The notes under the pieces are model-generated. The model saw only the letters and a list, made by a program, of their open reading frames with translations. It searched no databases and was not told the DNA's origin. The position numbers and the translations under genes were made by a program. A stretch of DNA of 64,000 nt from JADJWR01 sp963847675 (GTDB lineage Bacteria > Pseudomonadota > Gammaproteobacteria > Burkholderiales > Burkholderiaceae_F). This document shows, in pieces, positions 16,952-29,087 of this stretch. Position 1 is the first letter of the stretch. Each line of letters opens with the position of its first letter. Where the stretch lies: contig CAWKAP010000007.1 of the NCBI GenBank assembly GCA_963847675.1, positions 43,729 through 107,728 of the forward strand, given 5' to 3'.

Positions 16952-18655
16952 CTAGCGATTGTCGAGCTTCGCCTTCAGCAGTGCGCCGAGGCTGGTCGTG
17001 CCGGTTGCGGCCTCGGCCTTCATCCGTTCGATTGCCTCGCTCGCCTCGGCGCTGTCCCTGGCCTTGATCGACAGGTTGAGGCTGCGGTTCTTGCGGTCGA
17101 CGTTGATGATCAGCGCAGTGACCGAGTCCCCTTCCTTCAGGTGGTTGCGCGCGTCCTCGACGCGGTCGGACGAGATCTCCGATGCGCGCAGGTAGCCTTC
17201 GACGTCGCCGCCAAGCTCGATCACCGCACCCTTGGCATCCACGCTCCTGACCTTGCCGGTGACCAGCGATCCCTTCTCGTGGGTGGCGGCAAAGTTGCTG
17301 AACGGATCGCCGGCCAGCTGCTTGATGCCGAGCGAAATGCGCTCCCGCTCGACGTCGATCGCCAGCACCACCGCCTCGATGTCGTCGCCCTTCTTGAACT
17401 TGCGCACGGCTTCCTCGCCGGGCTCGTTCCACGACAGGTCCGACAGGTGCACCAGGCCGTCGATGTTGCCCGGCAGGCCGATGAACACGCCGAAGTCGGT
17501 GATCGACTTGATCTGCCCTTTGACACGGTCGCCCTTCTTGTGCGCGATGGCGAAGTCGTCCCATGGATTCGGCTTGCACTGCTTCATGCCGAGCGAAATG
17601 CGGCGCCGGTCCTCGTCGATCTCGAGCACCATCACCTCGACCTCGTCGCCGAGCGCGACGACCTTCTTCGGGTCGACGTTCTTGTTGGTCCAGTCCATCT
17701 CGGACACGTGCACCAGACCCTCGATGCCGGCCTCGATCTCGACGAACGAGCCGTAGTCGGTGATGTTGGTGATCTTGCCGAACAGACGCGTTCCCTGCGG
17801 ATAGCGCCGGCCCAGGCCGACCCACGGATCCTCGCCGAGCTGCTTCAGGCCGAGCGAAACGCGGTTCTTCTCCTGGTCGAACTTCAGGACCTTGGCGGTC
17901 AGCTCCTGGCCCACCTGCACGACCTCGCTCGGGTGACGCACGCGCCGCCAGGCGAGATCCGTGATGTGGAGCAGGCCATCGATGCCGCCGAGATCGACAA
18001 ACGCGCCGTAATCGGTGATGTTCTTGACCACGCCGTTGACGATCGCACCCTCGCGCAGCGTCTCGAGCAGCTTGGCGCGTTCCTCGCCCATGCTGGCCTC
18101 GATCACCGCACGGCGCGACACGACCACGTTGTTGCGCTTGCGGTCGAGCTTGATGACCTTGAACTCGAGCGTCTTGCCCTCGTACGGCGTCGTGTCCTTG
18201 ACCGGCCGGGTGTCGACCAGCGAGCCCGGCAGGAACGCGCGGATGCCGTTGGTCATCACGGTCAGGCCGCCCTTGACCTTGCCGGAGATCGTGCCGCTGA
18301 CCAGTTCGCCGTTCTCGAGCGCCTTTTCCAGGTTCAGCCAGGCCGCCAGCCGCTTGGCCTTGTCGCGCGACAGGATCGTGTCGCCATAGCCGTTCTCCAG
18401 CGATTCGATCGCCACCGAGACGAAGTCGCCCGGCTTGACGTCGAGTTCGCCGACGTCGTTCTTGAATTCCTCGAGCGGGATATAGGCCTCGCTCTTGAGG
18501 CCGGCGTTGACCACCACGAAGTTGTAGTCGACGCGGACCACCTCGGCGGTGATCACCTCGCCGGCACGCATTTCCTTGCGCGCCAGGCTTTCTTCGAACA
18601 GTGCCGCAAAGCTCTCTTTGCCAGAGCCGGTTTGAGTTGCAACGGAAGACATCAT
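16952..18655 (-). CDS. rpsA: 30S ribosomal protein S1
   Basis: 567 residues with six S1/OB repeats, each recognisable by a KGxVxxITDxGxFV-like core (for example VVKNITDYGAFVDLGG and GKITNITDYGSFVEIEAG). S1 binds mRNA on the small ribosomal subunit and is needed for initiation on structured leaders. Two adjacent ATG codons at 18655 and 18652 are possible; the GAAGG site is better spaced for the second. It lies in the cmk-rpsA-ihfB order. Confidence 0.97.
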   Translation of the reverse strand: MMSSVATQTGSGKESFAALFEESLARKEMRAGEVITAEVVRVDYNFVVVNAGLKSEAYIPLEEFKNDVGELDVKPGDFVSVAIESLENGYGDTILSRDKAKRLAAWLNLEKALENGELVSGTISGKVKGGLTVMTNGIRAFLPGSLVDTRPVKDTTPYEGKTLEFKVIKLDRKRNNVVVSRRAVIEASMGEERAKLLETLREGAIVNGVVKNITDYGAFVDLGGIDGLLHITDLAWRRVRHPSEVVQVGQELTAKVLKFDQEKNRVSLGLKQLGEDPWVGLGRRYPQGTRLFGKITNITDYGSFVEIEAGIEGLVHVSEMDWTNKNVDPKKVVALGDEVEVMVLEIDEDRRRISLGMKQCKPNPWDDFAIAHKKGDRVKGQIKSITDFGVFIGLPGNIDGLVHLSDLSWNEPGEEAVRKFKKGDDIEAVVLAIDVERERISLGIKQLAGDPFSNFAATHEKGSLVTGKVRSVDAKGAVIELGGDVEGYLRASEISSDRVEDARNHLKEGDSVTALIINVDRKNRSLNLSIKARDSAEASEAIERMKAEAATGTTSLGALLKAKLDNR

Positions 18656-18763
18656 TGACCTTCGATCACGCCAAGGACTTGCGCCCTGGCGGAGTTGATC
18701 ACCACGCGAACTGCCCGCCGGGCGAGACCGCGCACCCTGCCGACGCCGCCAGTCGTGCGCGGC

Positions 18764-19420
18764 TCAGCCCTCGCCGTGCCAGCGCAGAATCTGCGCGACG
18801 ACCTGTTCGATCGAGAGATGCGAACTGTCGAGCTGGCGGGCGTCTTCTGCAGGCTTCAAGGGCGACGCGGAACGACTGCTGTCGCGTTCGTCACGCGCCT
18901 TGAGCTCCTGCGAAAGAGCGGCGATATTACTGGAAAATCCTTTTTCGCTCAACTGCTTATGACGGCGCTCGGCGCGCGCCTCGGTGGTCGCGGTGAGAAA
19001 GACTTTCAGCCGCGCGTCCGGAAACAGCACCGTACCCATGTCGCGCCCGTCCGCCACCAGCCCCGGCGGACGACGGAATGCCCTCTGCAGGTCGAGCAGC
19101 GCCTCGCGCAGCGGCGGATGCACCGCAATCCGTGATGCCATCGCGCCGACGTCCTCGCGCCGGATGTCGTCGGTCACGTCCCGCCCGTCGAGCTCAATCC
19201 GGCCGCCGACGAACGCTGGCCGCAGTTCCCGGGCGAGCGCCGCCAGCCCCGCCGCATCGGCGTCCGCCACGCCCGCCTCGATCGCGCGCAGCGCCACCAG
19301 ACGGTACAGCGCGCCGCTGTCCAGGTACTGCCAGCCCAGCGCGGTCGCGACGCGCTGCGCCACCGTCCCCTTGCCGGAAGCCGTCGGGCCATCGATGGCG
19401 ATCACCGGCACGGTCTTCAT
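18764..19420 (-). CDS. cmk: Cytidylate kinase
   Basis: 218 residues. Phosphorylates CMP and dCMP with ATP. The P-loop is IDGPTASGKGT near the N-terminus; LDSGALYR and VADGRDMGTVLFP are the family's CMP-binding stretches. ATG 19420 is preceded by an AAGG-type site. It lies upstream of rpsA by about 108 bases. A 283-base gap separates it from aroA, and a small opposite-strand gene occupies most of that gap. Confidence 0.95.
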   Translation of the reverse strand: MKTVPVIAIDGPTASGKGTVAQRVATALGWQYLDSGALYRLVALRAIEAGVADADAAGLAALARELRPAFVGGRIELDGRDVTDDIRREDVGAMASRIAVHPPLREALLDLQRAFRRPPGLVADGRDMGTVLFPDARLKVFLTATTEARAERRHKQLSEKGFSSNIAALSQELKARDERDSSRSASPLKPAEDARQLDSSHLSIEQVVAQILRWHGEG

Positions 19421-19519
19421 CAACAGCCTTTCGCTATCGCCACGATCGACACAATTCAATGGACGGCCGTGCTCCGGCCGCTAGCATGGCCAGCAACGAT
19501 TGCGTCACTGGACATTGCG

Positions 19520-19768
19520 ATGCGCGTCCCGCTCACACAGACCCTCGCCAAAACCGGCACGTTCGCCGTCGTGCATTTCACGGTCGCCTTCACGATCGCC
19601 TACCTGCTGACCGGCAGCGCGCCGATTGCCGGCGCCCTGGCATTGATCGAGCCGATGGCCAACACCGTCGCCTACCTCCTGCACGAGCGCGCCTGGGCAC
19701 GCTTCAGCCTGCGCGCGGCCGCACCAGCGCCGACAGTTCCTCGAAAAACCGCGGAAACGTCTTGCTGA
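19520..19768 (+). CDS. DUF2061 small membrane protein, overlapping the aroA 3' end
   Basis: 82 residues with two membrane helices (roughly 12-30 and 35-55) and the sequence KTGTFAVVHFTVAFTIAYLLTGS ending in YLLHERAWARF, typical of the DUF2061 family of two-helix membrane proteins. The function of the family is unknown. It is encoded on the plus strand inside an otherwise minus-strand operon. Its last 65 bases (19704-19768) overlap the aroA C-terminus in the opposite sense. Confidence 0.75.
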   Translation: MRVPLTQTLAKTGTFAVVHFTVAFTIAYLLTGSAPIAGALALIEPMANTVAYLLHERAWARFSLRAAAPAPTVPRKTAETSC

Positions 19769-21032
19769 CACAGCCGGGATCGCGGATGTGCACCGCTACG
19801 CCGCCGGCTGCGGCCAAAGCGAAGCACATCGCGATCCGGTGGTCGTCGTAGGTGTCGATCGTTGCTTCGCGCAGCATGGTCGGCCCGCCGACCGTGATCC
19901 GGTCCGCGCCCTCCTCGACCGCCGCGCCGAGCTTGCGCAGCTCCGTCGCCATGGCGGCGATGCGGTCGGTCTCCTTGACCCGCCAGGAGTGAATGCCGCG
20001 CAGCGTGGTCCGCCCCGGTGCGAACATCGCCACCACCGCCGCAGTCATCGCGGCGTCGGGAATCGACGTGCAGTCCCAGTCGACCGCGCGCAATTGGTCG
20101 CCCGCGCGCGCCTCGATCCAGTCGAGGCCCACTTCGATCGATGCCCCCATCGCCCGCAGCAGCTCGGCGAACGCCACGTCGCCCTGCACGCTGTCGCGGC
20201 CGACGCCTTCGACGCGCACCGGGCCGCCGGCGAGCAGCCCGAGTGCCAGGAAATACGAGGCGCTCGATGCGTCGCCCTCCACCGCAAGCTCACCGGGCGA
20301 CGTGTAGCGGGCGCGCGGCACGATGAAGGTGTCCCCGGCGCGGCGTACCTCGACGCCGAACCGCTTCATCATCGCCAGCGTCATCGCCACGTACGGCTGC
20401 GAGATCAACTCCCCGGCCACGACCACGCGAAGCCCCTGCTCGGGCGCGACCAGCGGCGCCGCCATCAGGAGCCCGCTGACGAACTGGCTCGAGACGGTGC
20501 CCCGGATCGCCACCTCGTCGCGCAGCAGCTGCCGCGCCGGCTCGATCAGCAACGGCGGGCAGCCGGCCTGGCCCTCGTAACCGATGCGCGCCCCGAGCGC
20601 GTTGAGCGCCTCGACCAGATCGCCGATTGGCCGCTCACGCATCCGTGCCACGCCGTCGATGCGGTAACGCCCATCGGCGAACGCCAGCGCGGCGGTGAGC
20701 GAACGGGTCGCCGTGCCGGCGTTGCCGACGAAAAGTTCCGCGCTTCGCACAGGAAACCGTCCGCCGCAGCCGCTCACGCGCAGCGCGTCGCCTTCGCGCC
20801 GGATCGCGATACCCAGCGCGTGCAGCGCTTCGATCATCACGCGCGTGTCGTCGGCGTCGAGCAGGCCCGACAGCGAGGTCGTGCCATCCGCCAGCGCAGC
20901 CAGCAGCAGCGCACGGTTGGAGATGCTCTTGGACCCCGGCAGTCGGACCACGCCCCGCGCGCGCGCGATCGGCGCGACCGTAAGTTGCGCCGGCCAGCGC
21001 TGTGCTTCGGCCTCGTCGACGCTACTGGGCAT
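19704..21032 (-). CDS. aroA: 3-phosphoshikimate 1-carboxyvinyltransferase (EPSP synthase)
   Basis: 442 residues. Adds enolpyruvate to shikimate 3-phosphate in the aromatic amino acid pathway. Substrate-binding residues are visible in LPGSKSISNR (K35, S36, R40), GNAGTATRSL and the RVKETDR segment; DCTSIPDAAM contains the catalytic aspartate region. ATG 21032 gives an 11-base overlap with tyrA, so translation is coupled. Upstream in-frame sequence is the tyrA shadow and was discarded. Confidence 0.96.
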   Translation of the reverse strand: MPSSVDEAEAQRWPAQLTVAPIARARGVVRLPGSKSISNRALLLAALADGTTSLSGLLDADDTRVMIEALHALGIAIRREGDALRVSGCGGRFPVRSAELFVGNAGTATRSLTAALAFADGRYRIDGVARMRERPIGDLVEALNALGARIGYEGQAGCPPLLIEPARQLLRDEVAIRGTVSSQFVSGLLMAAPLVAPEQGLRVVVAGELISQPYVAMTLAMMKRFGVEVRRAGDTFIVPRARYTSPGELAVEGDASSASYFLALGLLAGGPVRVEGVGRDSVQGDVAFAELLRAMGASIEVGLDWIEARAGDQLRAVDWDCTSIPDAAMTAAVVAMFAPGRTTLRGIHSWRVKETDRIAAMATELRKLGAAVEEGADRITVGGPTMLREATIDTYDDHRIAMCFALAAAGGVAVHIRDPGCVSKTFPRFFEELSALVRPRAG

Positions 21033-21888
21033 CTGCCCCGCCGGCCCATTGACGACGGAGACGCGCAGCCTGCTCGAAAGTCTGCTGCAGCGAGGCCGCA
21101 TCCCCGTCGTCGACTGCGCGCTGCAGCCGGTCCAGTAATGCGCGATAGCCGCGCAGTTCCTCGCCGAGCGCCACGTGGTTGGCAAGGCAGATGTCGCGCC
21201 ACATCACCGGCGAGGCAGCGGCAATGCGCGTGAAATCGCGGAAGCCCGCGCCGCCGTAGCCAAGCCTCTTTCCACCATCGGTCGCTGAGCCGATCGCCGC
21301 CACCAGCGCGAAAGCGAGCAGGTGCGGCAGGTGGCTGACCGCGGCGAAGATGCGGTCGTGTTCGGCGGCGTCCATGCGCTCGACATTTGCGCCGGTCCGC
21401 GCGAAGAGTTCCTCGACGCGGGCTAGCGCTTCGCCGGCGGTGTCGTCCGTCGGGGTAACGATCACCCGCCTGCCCACGAACAGGCGAGCGTCGGCATGTT
21501 CGACGCCGGGAAGCTCCTTGCCGGCGATCGGATGGGCGGGAACGAATCGGGAAGCCGCGGCACCGAGCGCCGCTCGCGCTTGAGCAAGCACCTCGTGCTT
21601 GGTGCTGCCGACGTCGGTCACGATGGCATCGGCCGAAAGCGCCGGCGCCAGTTCCGCGAACACCTCGTGCATCGCGCCGACCGGCGTGGCCAGCAGCACC
21701 AGCTCCGCATCGGCCACCGCCTCTGCCACCGACCCGACGCTGCGGTCGATCAGGCCGCGCTCGCTCGCGATCGCCAGCGCCCGGTGATCGACGTCGTATC
21801 CGGTCGCCGTCGTCACGAGCCCCGCCTGGCGCCAGGCAGCGAGCAGCGAGCCGCCGATCAGCCCGACGCCGATCAGCGCAATCCTCAT
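21022..21888 (-). CDS. tyrA: Prephenate dehydrogenase
   Basis: 288 residues. Oxidatively decarboxylates prephenate to 4-hydroxyphenylpyruvate for tyrosine synthesis. The N-terminal Rossmann motif is IALIGVGLIGGSLLAAW; the VTDVGSTKHEVL and FVPAHPIAGKE stretches are family hallmarks. It is a stand-alone dehydrogenase: no chorismate mutase or ACT domain is fused. It overlaps hisC by four bases and aroA by eleven. Confidence 0.95.
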   Translation of the reverse strand: MRIALIGVGLIGGSLLAAWRQAGLVTTATGYDVDHRALAIASERGLIDRSVGSVAEAVADAELVLLATPVGAMHEVFAELAPALSADAIVTDVGSTKHEVLAQARAALGAAASRFVPAHPIAGKELPGVEHADARLFVGRRVIVTPTDDTAGEALARVEELFARTGANVERMDAAEHDRIFAAVSHLPHLLAFALVAAIGSATDGGKRLGYGGAGFRDFTRIAAASPVMWRDICLANHVALGEELRGYRALLDRLQRAVDDGDAASLQQTFEQAARLRRQWAGGADAQ

Positions 21889-23021
21889 GCGCCGGCGTCC
21901 TGCAGGGCCTCGCGCAGCGCAGCGATGAACGTCTCGTTCTCCTCCGGCAGGCCGATCGTGACGCGGAGCCATTCCGGCAGCCCGTAGTTGGCCACCGGTC
22001 GCACGATGACGCCGCGCTCGAGCAGCGCCCGGTAGATGCCGGCGCCATCGCCCACGTGCACCAGGACGAAGTTGCCGAAACTCGGCAGGTAGCGCAGCCT
22101 CAGCGCGTCGAAGGCGGACGTGATCTGCAGCATGCCTTCCCGGTTGACCTCGACGCTGCGGGCAACGAAATCCTCGTCCGCGAGCGCGGCGACGGCAGCC
22201 GCCTGCGCCAGCGAATTGCAGTTGAACGGCTGGCGCACGCGATTGAGCAGATCCGTCAGTTCCGGCTGCGCAACGCCGTAGCCGATGCGCAATCCCGCCA
22301 GTCCGTAGGCCTTCGAAAACGAGCGCGACACGAGCAGGTTCGGGAAGCGCCGCACCCAGTCGATGCTCGGGTGCCTGAGCTCCGGCAGGAGGTATTCGTT
22401 GTAGGCCTCGTCGAGGACGACCACCACGTGGCGCGGCACGCGGCCGAGAAACTCGGCCATCGTCTCGGCGCGGACGAACGTCCCGGTCGGGTTGTTCGGG
22501 TTGGCAACGAATACCAGGCGCGAGTCCGACTCGATCGCCGCCAGCATCGCGTCGAGGTCGTGGCCGAAGTCGCGCGCGGGCACGACGATCGAACGCGCAC
22601 CACGGGCAAGCGTGGCCAGCGGGTAGACCGCGAAGGAGTGCTGCGCATAGACGCAGCTGCGTCCGGGCGCCAGCATCACTGCCGCCGCGGCCTCGAGAAC
22701 GTCGTTGCTGCCGTTGCCCAGCGTGATCCAGTCGGCCGGCACGCCGAGCCTGCGCGAAAGCGCTCCCTTCAGTTCGAAGCCATTGGAGTCCGGATAACGG
22801 CCCAGTTCGGCAAGGGCCGCTTCGATCGCTGTCCGCGCCGACGCCGGCATGCCCAGCGGGTTCTCGTTCGAGGCCAGCTTGACGATCTTCTCCGGCTGCA
22901 GCCCGTGCTCGCGGGCCAGTTCCTCGATCGGCTTGCCGGCCTGATACGGCGCAATGGCCCGCACGTAGGGCAGCGCTTCGATCGCCTGCGGTGCCTGTCC
23001 CGCGTGAGCCGCTGTACTCAT
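21885..23021 (-). CDS. hisC: Histidinol-phosphate / aromatic amino acid aminotransferase
   Basis: 378 residues of the PLP fold-type I HisC family. The PLP lysine lies in SRSFSKAYGLAGLRIGY; NPNNPTG and LDEAYNEY are the usual cofactor contacts. In this position, between pheA and tyrA, the enzyme probably transaminates phenylpyruvate and hydroxyphenylpyruvate as well as, or instead of, imidazole acetol phosphate. That substrate call is inference from the neighbours. Confidence 0.92.
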   Translation of the reverse strand: MSTAAHAGQAPQAIEALPYVRAIAPYQAGKPIEELAREHGLQPEKIVKLASNENPLGMPASARTAIEAALAELGRYPDSNGFELKGALSRRLGVPADWITLGNGSNDVLEAAAAVMLAPGRSCVYAQHSFAVYPLATLARGARSIVVPARDFGHDLDAMLAAIESDSRLVFVANPNNPTGTFVRAETMAEFLGRVPRHVVVVLDEAYNEYLLPELRHPSIDWVRRFPNLLVSRSFSKAYGLAGLRIGYGVAQPELTDLLNRVRQPFNCNSLAQAAAVAALADEDFVARSVEVNREGMLQITSAFDALRLRYLPSFGNFVLVHVGDGAGIYRALLERGVIVRPVANYGLPEWLRVTIGLPEENETFIAALREALQDAGA

Positions 23022-23035
23022 GATGGTTTTCCCTC

Positions 23036-24106
23036 TCAGCCGGCGACCGGATAGGAGCCGAGGCTCTTGTAGAACGCGCATTCTTCGCGCAGCTTCTCGA
23101 GTGCGACCGCGACGCCGGGATCCCGCTCGTGGCCCTCGACGTCGACGTAGAAGTAGTACTCCCAGGCTCCGGTCCTGGACGGACGCGACTCGAACCGCGT
23201 CATCGACACGCCATGCTGCGCCAGCGGCCCCAGCATGTGATGAACGGCCCCGGCACGGTGCGCCACGGCCAGGATCAGCGAGGTCTTGTCGCGCCCGCTG
23301 GGCTGCGTCCGCTGGCGCCCAAGTGCAACGAACCGCGTTCTATTGCCCGGGTCGTCCTGGATATGGCTGGCCACCGGCACGAGGCCGTAGCGGACCGCCG
23401 CAGCTTCGCCGGCAATCGCGGCGACGGCAGGGTCGGTCGACGCCAGCCGTGCCGCTTCGGCATTGCTCGCCACGGGCTGCCGCTCGATCGCGGGATAGTG
23501 CCGGTTCAGCCAGTTCACGCACTGCGCCAGCGCCTGCGCATGCGCCGTGATCCTGGTTACGCCCTGCATGCTTCCGCTGCCGGTCAGCAGATGATGCTCG
23601 ATCGGCAGCGCCACCTCGGCGATGATCGACAGCGGCGTGGCAAGCAGCAGGTCAAGCGTGCGCGTGATCGAACCTTCGGTGGAGTTCTCGACCGGCGCTA
23701 TCGCGAAATCGACGCTGCCGGCCTCTGCCGCGCGGAACACCTCGTCGATCGATGCGCAGGGCACGGCCTCGACCGCCGAGCCGAACTGCCGGAGCAGCGC
23801 CGTCTCAGAGAATGTCCCGGCCGGACCCAGATAGGCCACGCGCAGCTGCCTCTCGAGAGCGCGACAGGCGGACATGATCTCGCGGAAGATCGCCGTGAGC
23901 GCCGCAGCAGGCAGTGGTCCCGGGTTGGCCGCGCAGACGTTGCGCAGCACTTCCGCCTCGCGCTCCGGCCGGTAGACCGGCGCGTCCGCCACTTCCTTGA
24001 TGCGGCCGACTTCCTGCGCCAGCTTCGCCCGCTCGCTGACCAGCGCGACCAGCCGCCGATCGACCTCGTCGATTGCCTGGCGCAACGCTTTCAGCGGCTC
24101 GTCCAT
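23036..24106 (-). CDS. pheA: Bifunctional chorismate mutase / prephenate dehydratase
   Basis: 356 residues with three parts: an AroQ chorismate mutase helix domain (about 1-90, LRQAIDEVDRRLVALVSERA), the prephenate dehydratase domain (YLGPAGTFSETA ... PVENSTEGSITRTLDLL), and a C-terminal ACT domain with the ESRPSRTGAWEYYFYVD phenylalanine-binding stretch. It converts chorismate to phenylpyruvate and is probably feedback-inhibited by phenylalanine. ATG 24106 lies 19 bases after the gyrA stop. The serC gene often found between them in related bacteria is absent. Confidence 0.95.
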   Translation of the reverse strand: MDEPLKALRQAIDEVDRRLVALVSERAKLAQEVGRIKEVADAPVYRPEREAEVLRNVCAANPGPLPAAALTAIFREIMSACRALERQLRVAYLGPAGTFSETALLRQFGSAVEAVPCASIDEVFRAAEAGSVDFAIAPVENSTEGSITRTLDLLLATPLSIIAEVALPIEHHLLTGSGSMQGVTRITAHAQALAQCVNWLNRHYPAIERQPVASNAEAARLASTDPAVAAIAGEAAAVRYGLVPVASHIQDDPGNRTRFVALGRQRTQPSGRDKTSLILAVAHRAGAVHHMLGPLAQHGVSMTRFESRPSRTGAWEYYFYVDVEGHERDPGVAVALEKLREECAFYKSLGSYPVAG

Positions 24107-24125
24107 CGCGGGACGCGGTCTGCGC

Positions 24126-26711
<2,586 letters not shown>

Positions 26712-26885
26712 GGTGGCGGCAGCAGCGCGACCCAGGTTCACACGGGCAGCGGGCCCCCGACGGGCGCCCAGCCGGCGCGCGTTCGGGCCGCAAGCAAGCG
26801 TCGAAGTTTATCAGCGCGATCCTCGCGACAGCGCGGCGCGTGGCACTATTGCGGCCGTTCGCAGCCAACCGTCGCCCGAGCCGAA

Positions 26886-28232
26886 GTGGACGCCGCCGAG
26901 CAGATCGACACCCTGATCGAGCCACGCTGGCTCCTGCCGATACGTCCGCGCGGCGCCCTGCTGGAGGGCTACGCGATCGCCGTCGATGGCGGCGTGATCC
27001 GGGACGTGCTGCCGGCCACGGACGCCGCGCGGCGCTACGGCGCACGGCGCACCGTGCGTCTGACCGACCACCTGGTCATGCCGGGGCTGGTCAATGCGCA
27101 TACCCATGCATCCATGGCGCTGCTGCGCGGGGTCGGCGACGACCTGCCGCTGCAGCGCTGGCTCGCGGAACGGATCTGGCCGCTCGAGCAGGCGCTGGTC
27201 GGCGAGGAGTTCGTGCAGGACGGCGCCCGGCTGGCAGCAGTCGAGATGCTGCGCGCGGGCGTGACCACGTGTTCCGACATGTATTTCTATCCCGATGTCG
27301 TTGCCCGCGCGCTGACCTCGGTCGGCATGCGCGCGGTGGTCGGCATCATCGCCATCGAGTTCCCTACCGCGTATGCCGTCGACGCCGAGGACTACCTGCG
27401 CAAGGGGCTGCAGGCGCGCGACGCATTGCGCGACGAGCCTCTGGTCAGTTTCACGCTGGCGCCGCACGCGCCCTACACGGTCAGCGACGCCACGCTGTCA
27501 CGCGTGGCCGTGCTTGCCGAGGAACTGGACCTGCCCGTTCACATGCACGTGCATGAAACCGCGCACGAGGTCGAGGAGTCGATCGAGCGCCACGGCGTGC
27601 GGCCGATCGAGCGGCTCGGCCGCTTCGGGCTGCTGTCGGAGCGCCTCATCGCCGTGCATGCCGTGCATCTGACCGAAACCGAGGTTGCCCAGCTGGGCCG
27701 GGTCGGGGCGAGTGTTGCCCACTGCCCGGTATCGAACCTCAAGCTGGCAAGCGGCATGGCTCCCGTCTCGGCGCTGCTCGCCGCCGGCGTCAACGTGGCC
27801 CTCGGCACCGACGGCGCCGCGAGCAACAATCGTCTCGACATGTTCGACGAGGCCCGCTTCGCGGCGCTGCTCGCCAAGGCAGTCTCCGGCGATGCGACGA
27901 TGCTGCCGGCGGCAAGCGCGCTGGAATGCGCAACGATCAACGGCGCCAAAGCGCTGGGCCTCGACGAGCGGATCGGTTCGATCGAAGCGGGCAAGGAGGC
28001 TGATCTGGTCGCCGTCGAACTGTCCAGCCCGGAGGTCTCGCCGCTGTTCGATCCCGTTTCGCATCTGCTCTATGCCAGCGGACGTGAACACGTTACGGAT
28101 GTCTGGGTCGCGGGCCGGCATGTTGTTCAGGCGCGACAGCTGGTCGCCGACGATGGCGCTGCCCTCGACCGTGCGGTCGTGTCGTCATCGTCGGCATGGC
28201 AAAATAAGTGCCGGCAGTTGCTGAAGAAATAG
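26886..28232 (+). CDS. TRZ/ATZ-type amidohydrolase (MTA/SAH deaminase-like)
   Basis: 448 residues of the metal-dependent cytosine-deaminase-like amidohydrolase family. Metal ligands are visible: HTH in GLVNAHTHASMALLRG, the HMHVHE segment near residue 220, H in VAHCPVSN and D in LGTDGAASNN. Relatives deaminate methylthioadenosine, S-adenosylhomocysteine or guanine-like rings, so the nucleoside role is likely but not proved. A GTG at 26886 is the best start I can see. In related bacteria this gene type commonly precedes ubiG, as it does here with ompA and one unknown gene between. Confidence 0.85.
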   Translation: MDAAEQIDTLIEPRWLLPIRPRGALLEGYAIAVDGGVIRDVLPATDAARRYGARRTVRLTDHLVMPGLVNAHTHASMALLRGVGDDLPLQRWLAERIWPLEQALVGEEFVQDGARLAAVEMLRAGVTTCSDMYFYPDVVARALTSVGMRAVVGIIAIEFPTAYAVDAEDYLRKGLQARDALRDEPLVSFTLAPHAPYTVSDATLSRVAVLAEELDLPVHMHVHETAHEVEESIERHGVRPIERLGRFGLLSERLIAVHAVHLTETEVAQLGRVGASVAHCPVSNLKLASGMAPVSALLAAGVNVALGTDGAASNNRLDMFDEARFAALLAKAVSGDATMLPAASALECATINGAKALGLDERIGSIEAGKEADLVAVELSSPEVSPLFDPVSHLLYASGREHVTDVWVAGRHVVQARQLVADDGAALDRAVVSSSSAWQNKCRQLLKK

Positions 28233-28348
28233 GCGCTGGCAACGTCGCTGTCTGAAGCCACCAGCTTCAGGCAATTGGCCGTCACGCAAGCGCAAGTTGC
28301 GAGCGTGTGCGAGTCCGAAACGCCCTGCCATTTTCAGTGAGGAAAACT

Positions 28349-29070
28349 ATGATCAAAACCGCGAAGATTGGCGTCCTGCTGGCGACTGTGATGGTCGCCG
28401 CGTCGGGCGCTGCGTTCGCGCAATCGAAGGACATTCCGGGCGCCAAGAATGCGCCCGCGTACGTCCTCGATCCGCGCGGCAATGTTGTTGTCGATCCGTT
28501 CGGCCTGTGCTGGCGTACGCCGTGGTGGACGCCCCAGCTGGCCGGCATGGACGGCCCGCAGGGCGCCGGCTGCCAGTGCGACAAGGCCGTGCTGCCGAAG
28601 GAGGTCTGCGAACCGCCTCCGCCGCCACCGCCGCCGGCTCCGCCGAAGGCTGCGCCTCCGCCGCCGCCTCCGCCGCCGCCGCCGCCGGCTCCGCCGAAGC
28701 CGACCACCGAGAAGGTCACCTTCGCGGCGGACGCGCTGTTCGACTTCGACAAGTACGGTCATCAAGCCCGAGGCGAAAGCCAAGCTTGACGACCTCGTGT
28801 CGAAACTGGCGGGCGTCAATCTCGAGGTCATCGTCGCGGTCGGTCACACCGACTCGATCGGTACCGACGCAGTACAACCTCGGCCTGTCGGCGCGCCGTG
28901 CCAATGCCGTCAAGCAGTACCTGGTGAGCAAGGGCATCGAGGCGAACCGCATCTACACGGAAGGCAAGGGCGAGAAGCAGCCGGTCGCGGACAACCGCAC
29001 CGCCGACGGTCGCGCCAAGAACCGCCGCGTGGAGATCGAAGTGATCGGTACGCGCACGGTCAAGCGCTGA
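28349..29070 (+). CDS. ompA: OmpA-family outer-membrane/peptidoglycan-binding protein (two apparent frameshifts)
   Basis: About 240 residues. A signal peptide (MIKTAKIGVLLATVMVAASG) leads to a cysteine-containing segment, then a hinge of two long proline runs separated by AAPP, then a C-terminal OmpA domain (FDFDK ... TDSIGTD ... NLGLSARRANAVKQYL ... DGRAKNRRVEIEV) that binds peptidoglycan. There is no room for an eight-strand barrel. The reading frame breaks at about 28755 and 28869, each explained by one extra base; the domain is intact across the three frames. RBS GTGAGGAAAACT precedes ATG 28349. A strong terminator follows. Confidence 0.88.
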
Positions 29071-29087
29071 CCAACGTCAGCTTCAGC

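Noticed and set aside
17141..18658. A long open frame antisense to rpsA
   Set aside because: Shadow of the S1 repeats; composition is Asp/His/Arg-rich and has no family features.
28614..28705. Direct repeats considered as a CRISPR or tandem array
   Set aside because: They are proline codon runs in a coding hinge with no spacer structure.
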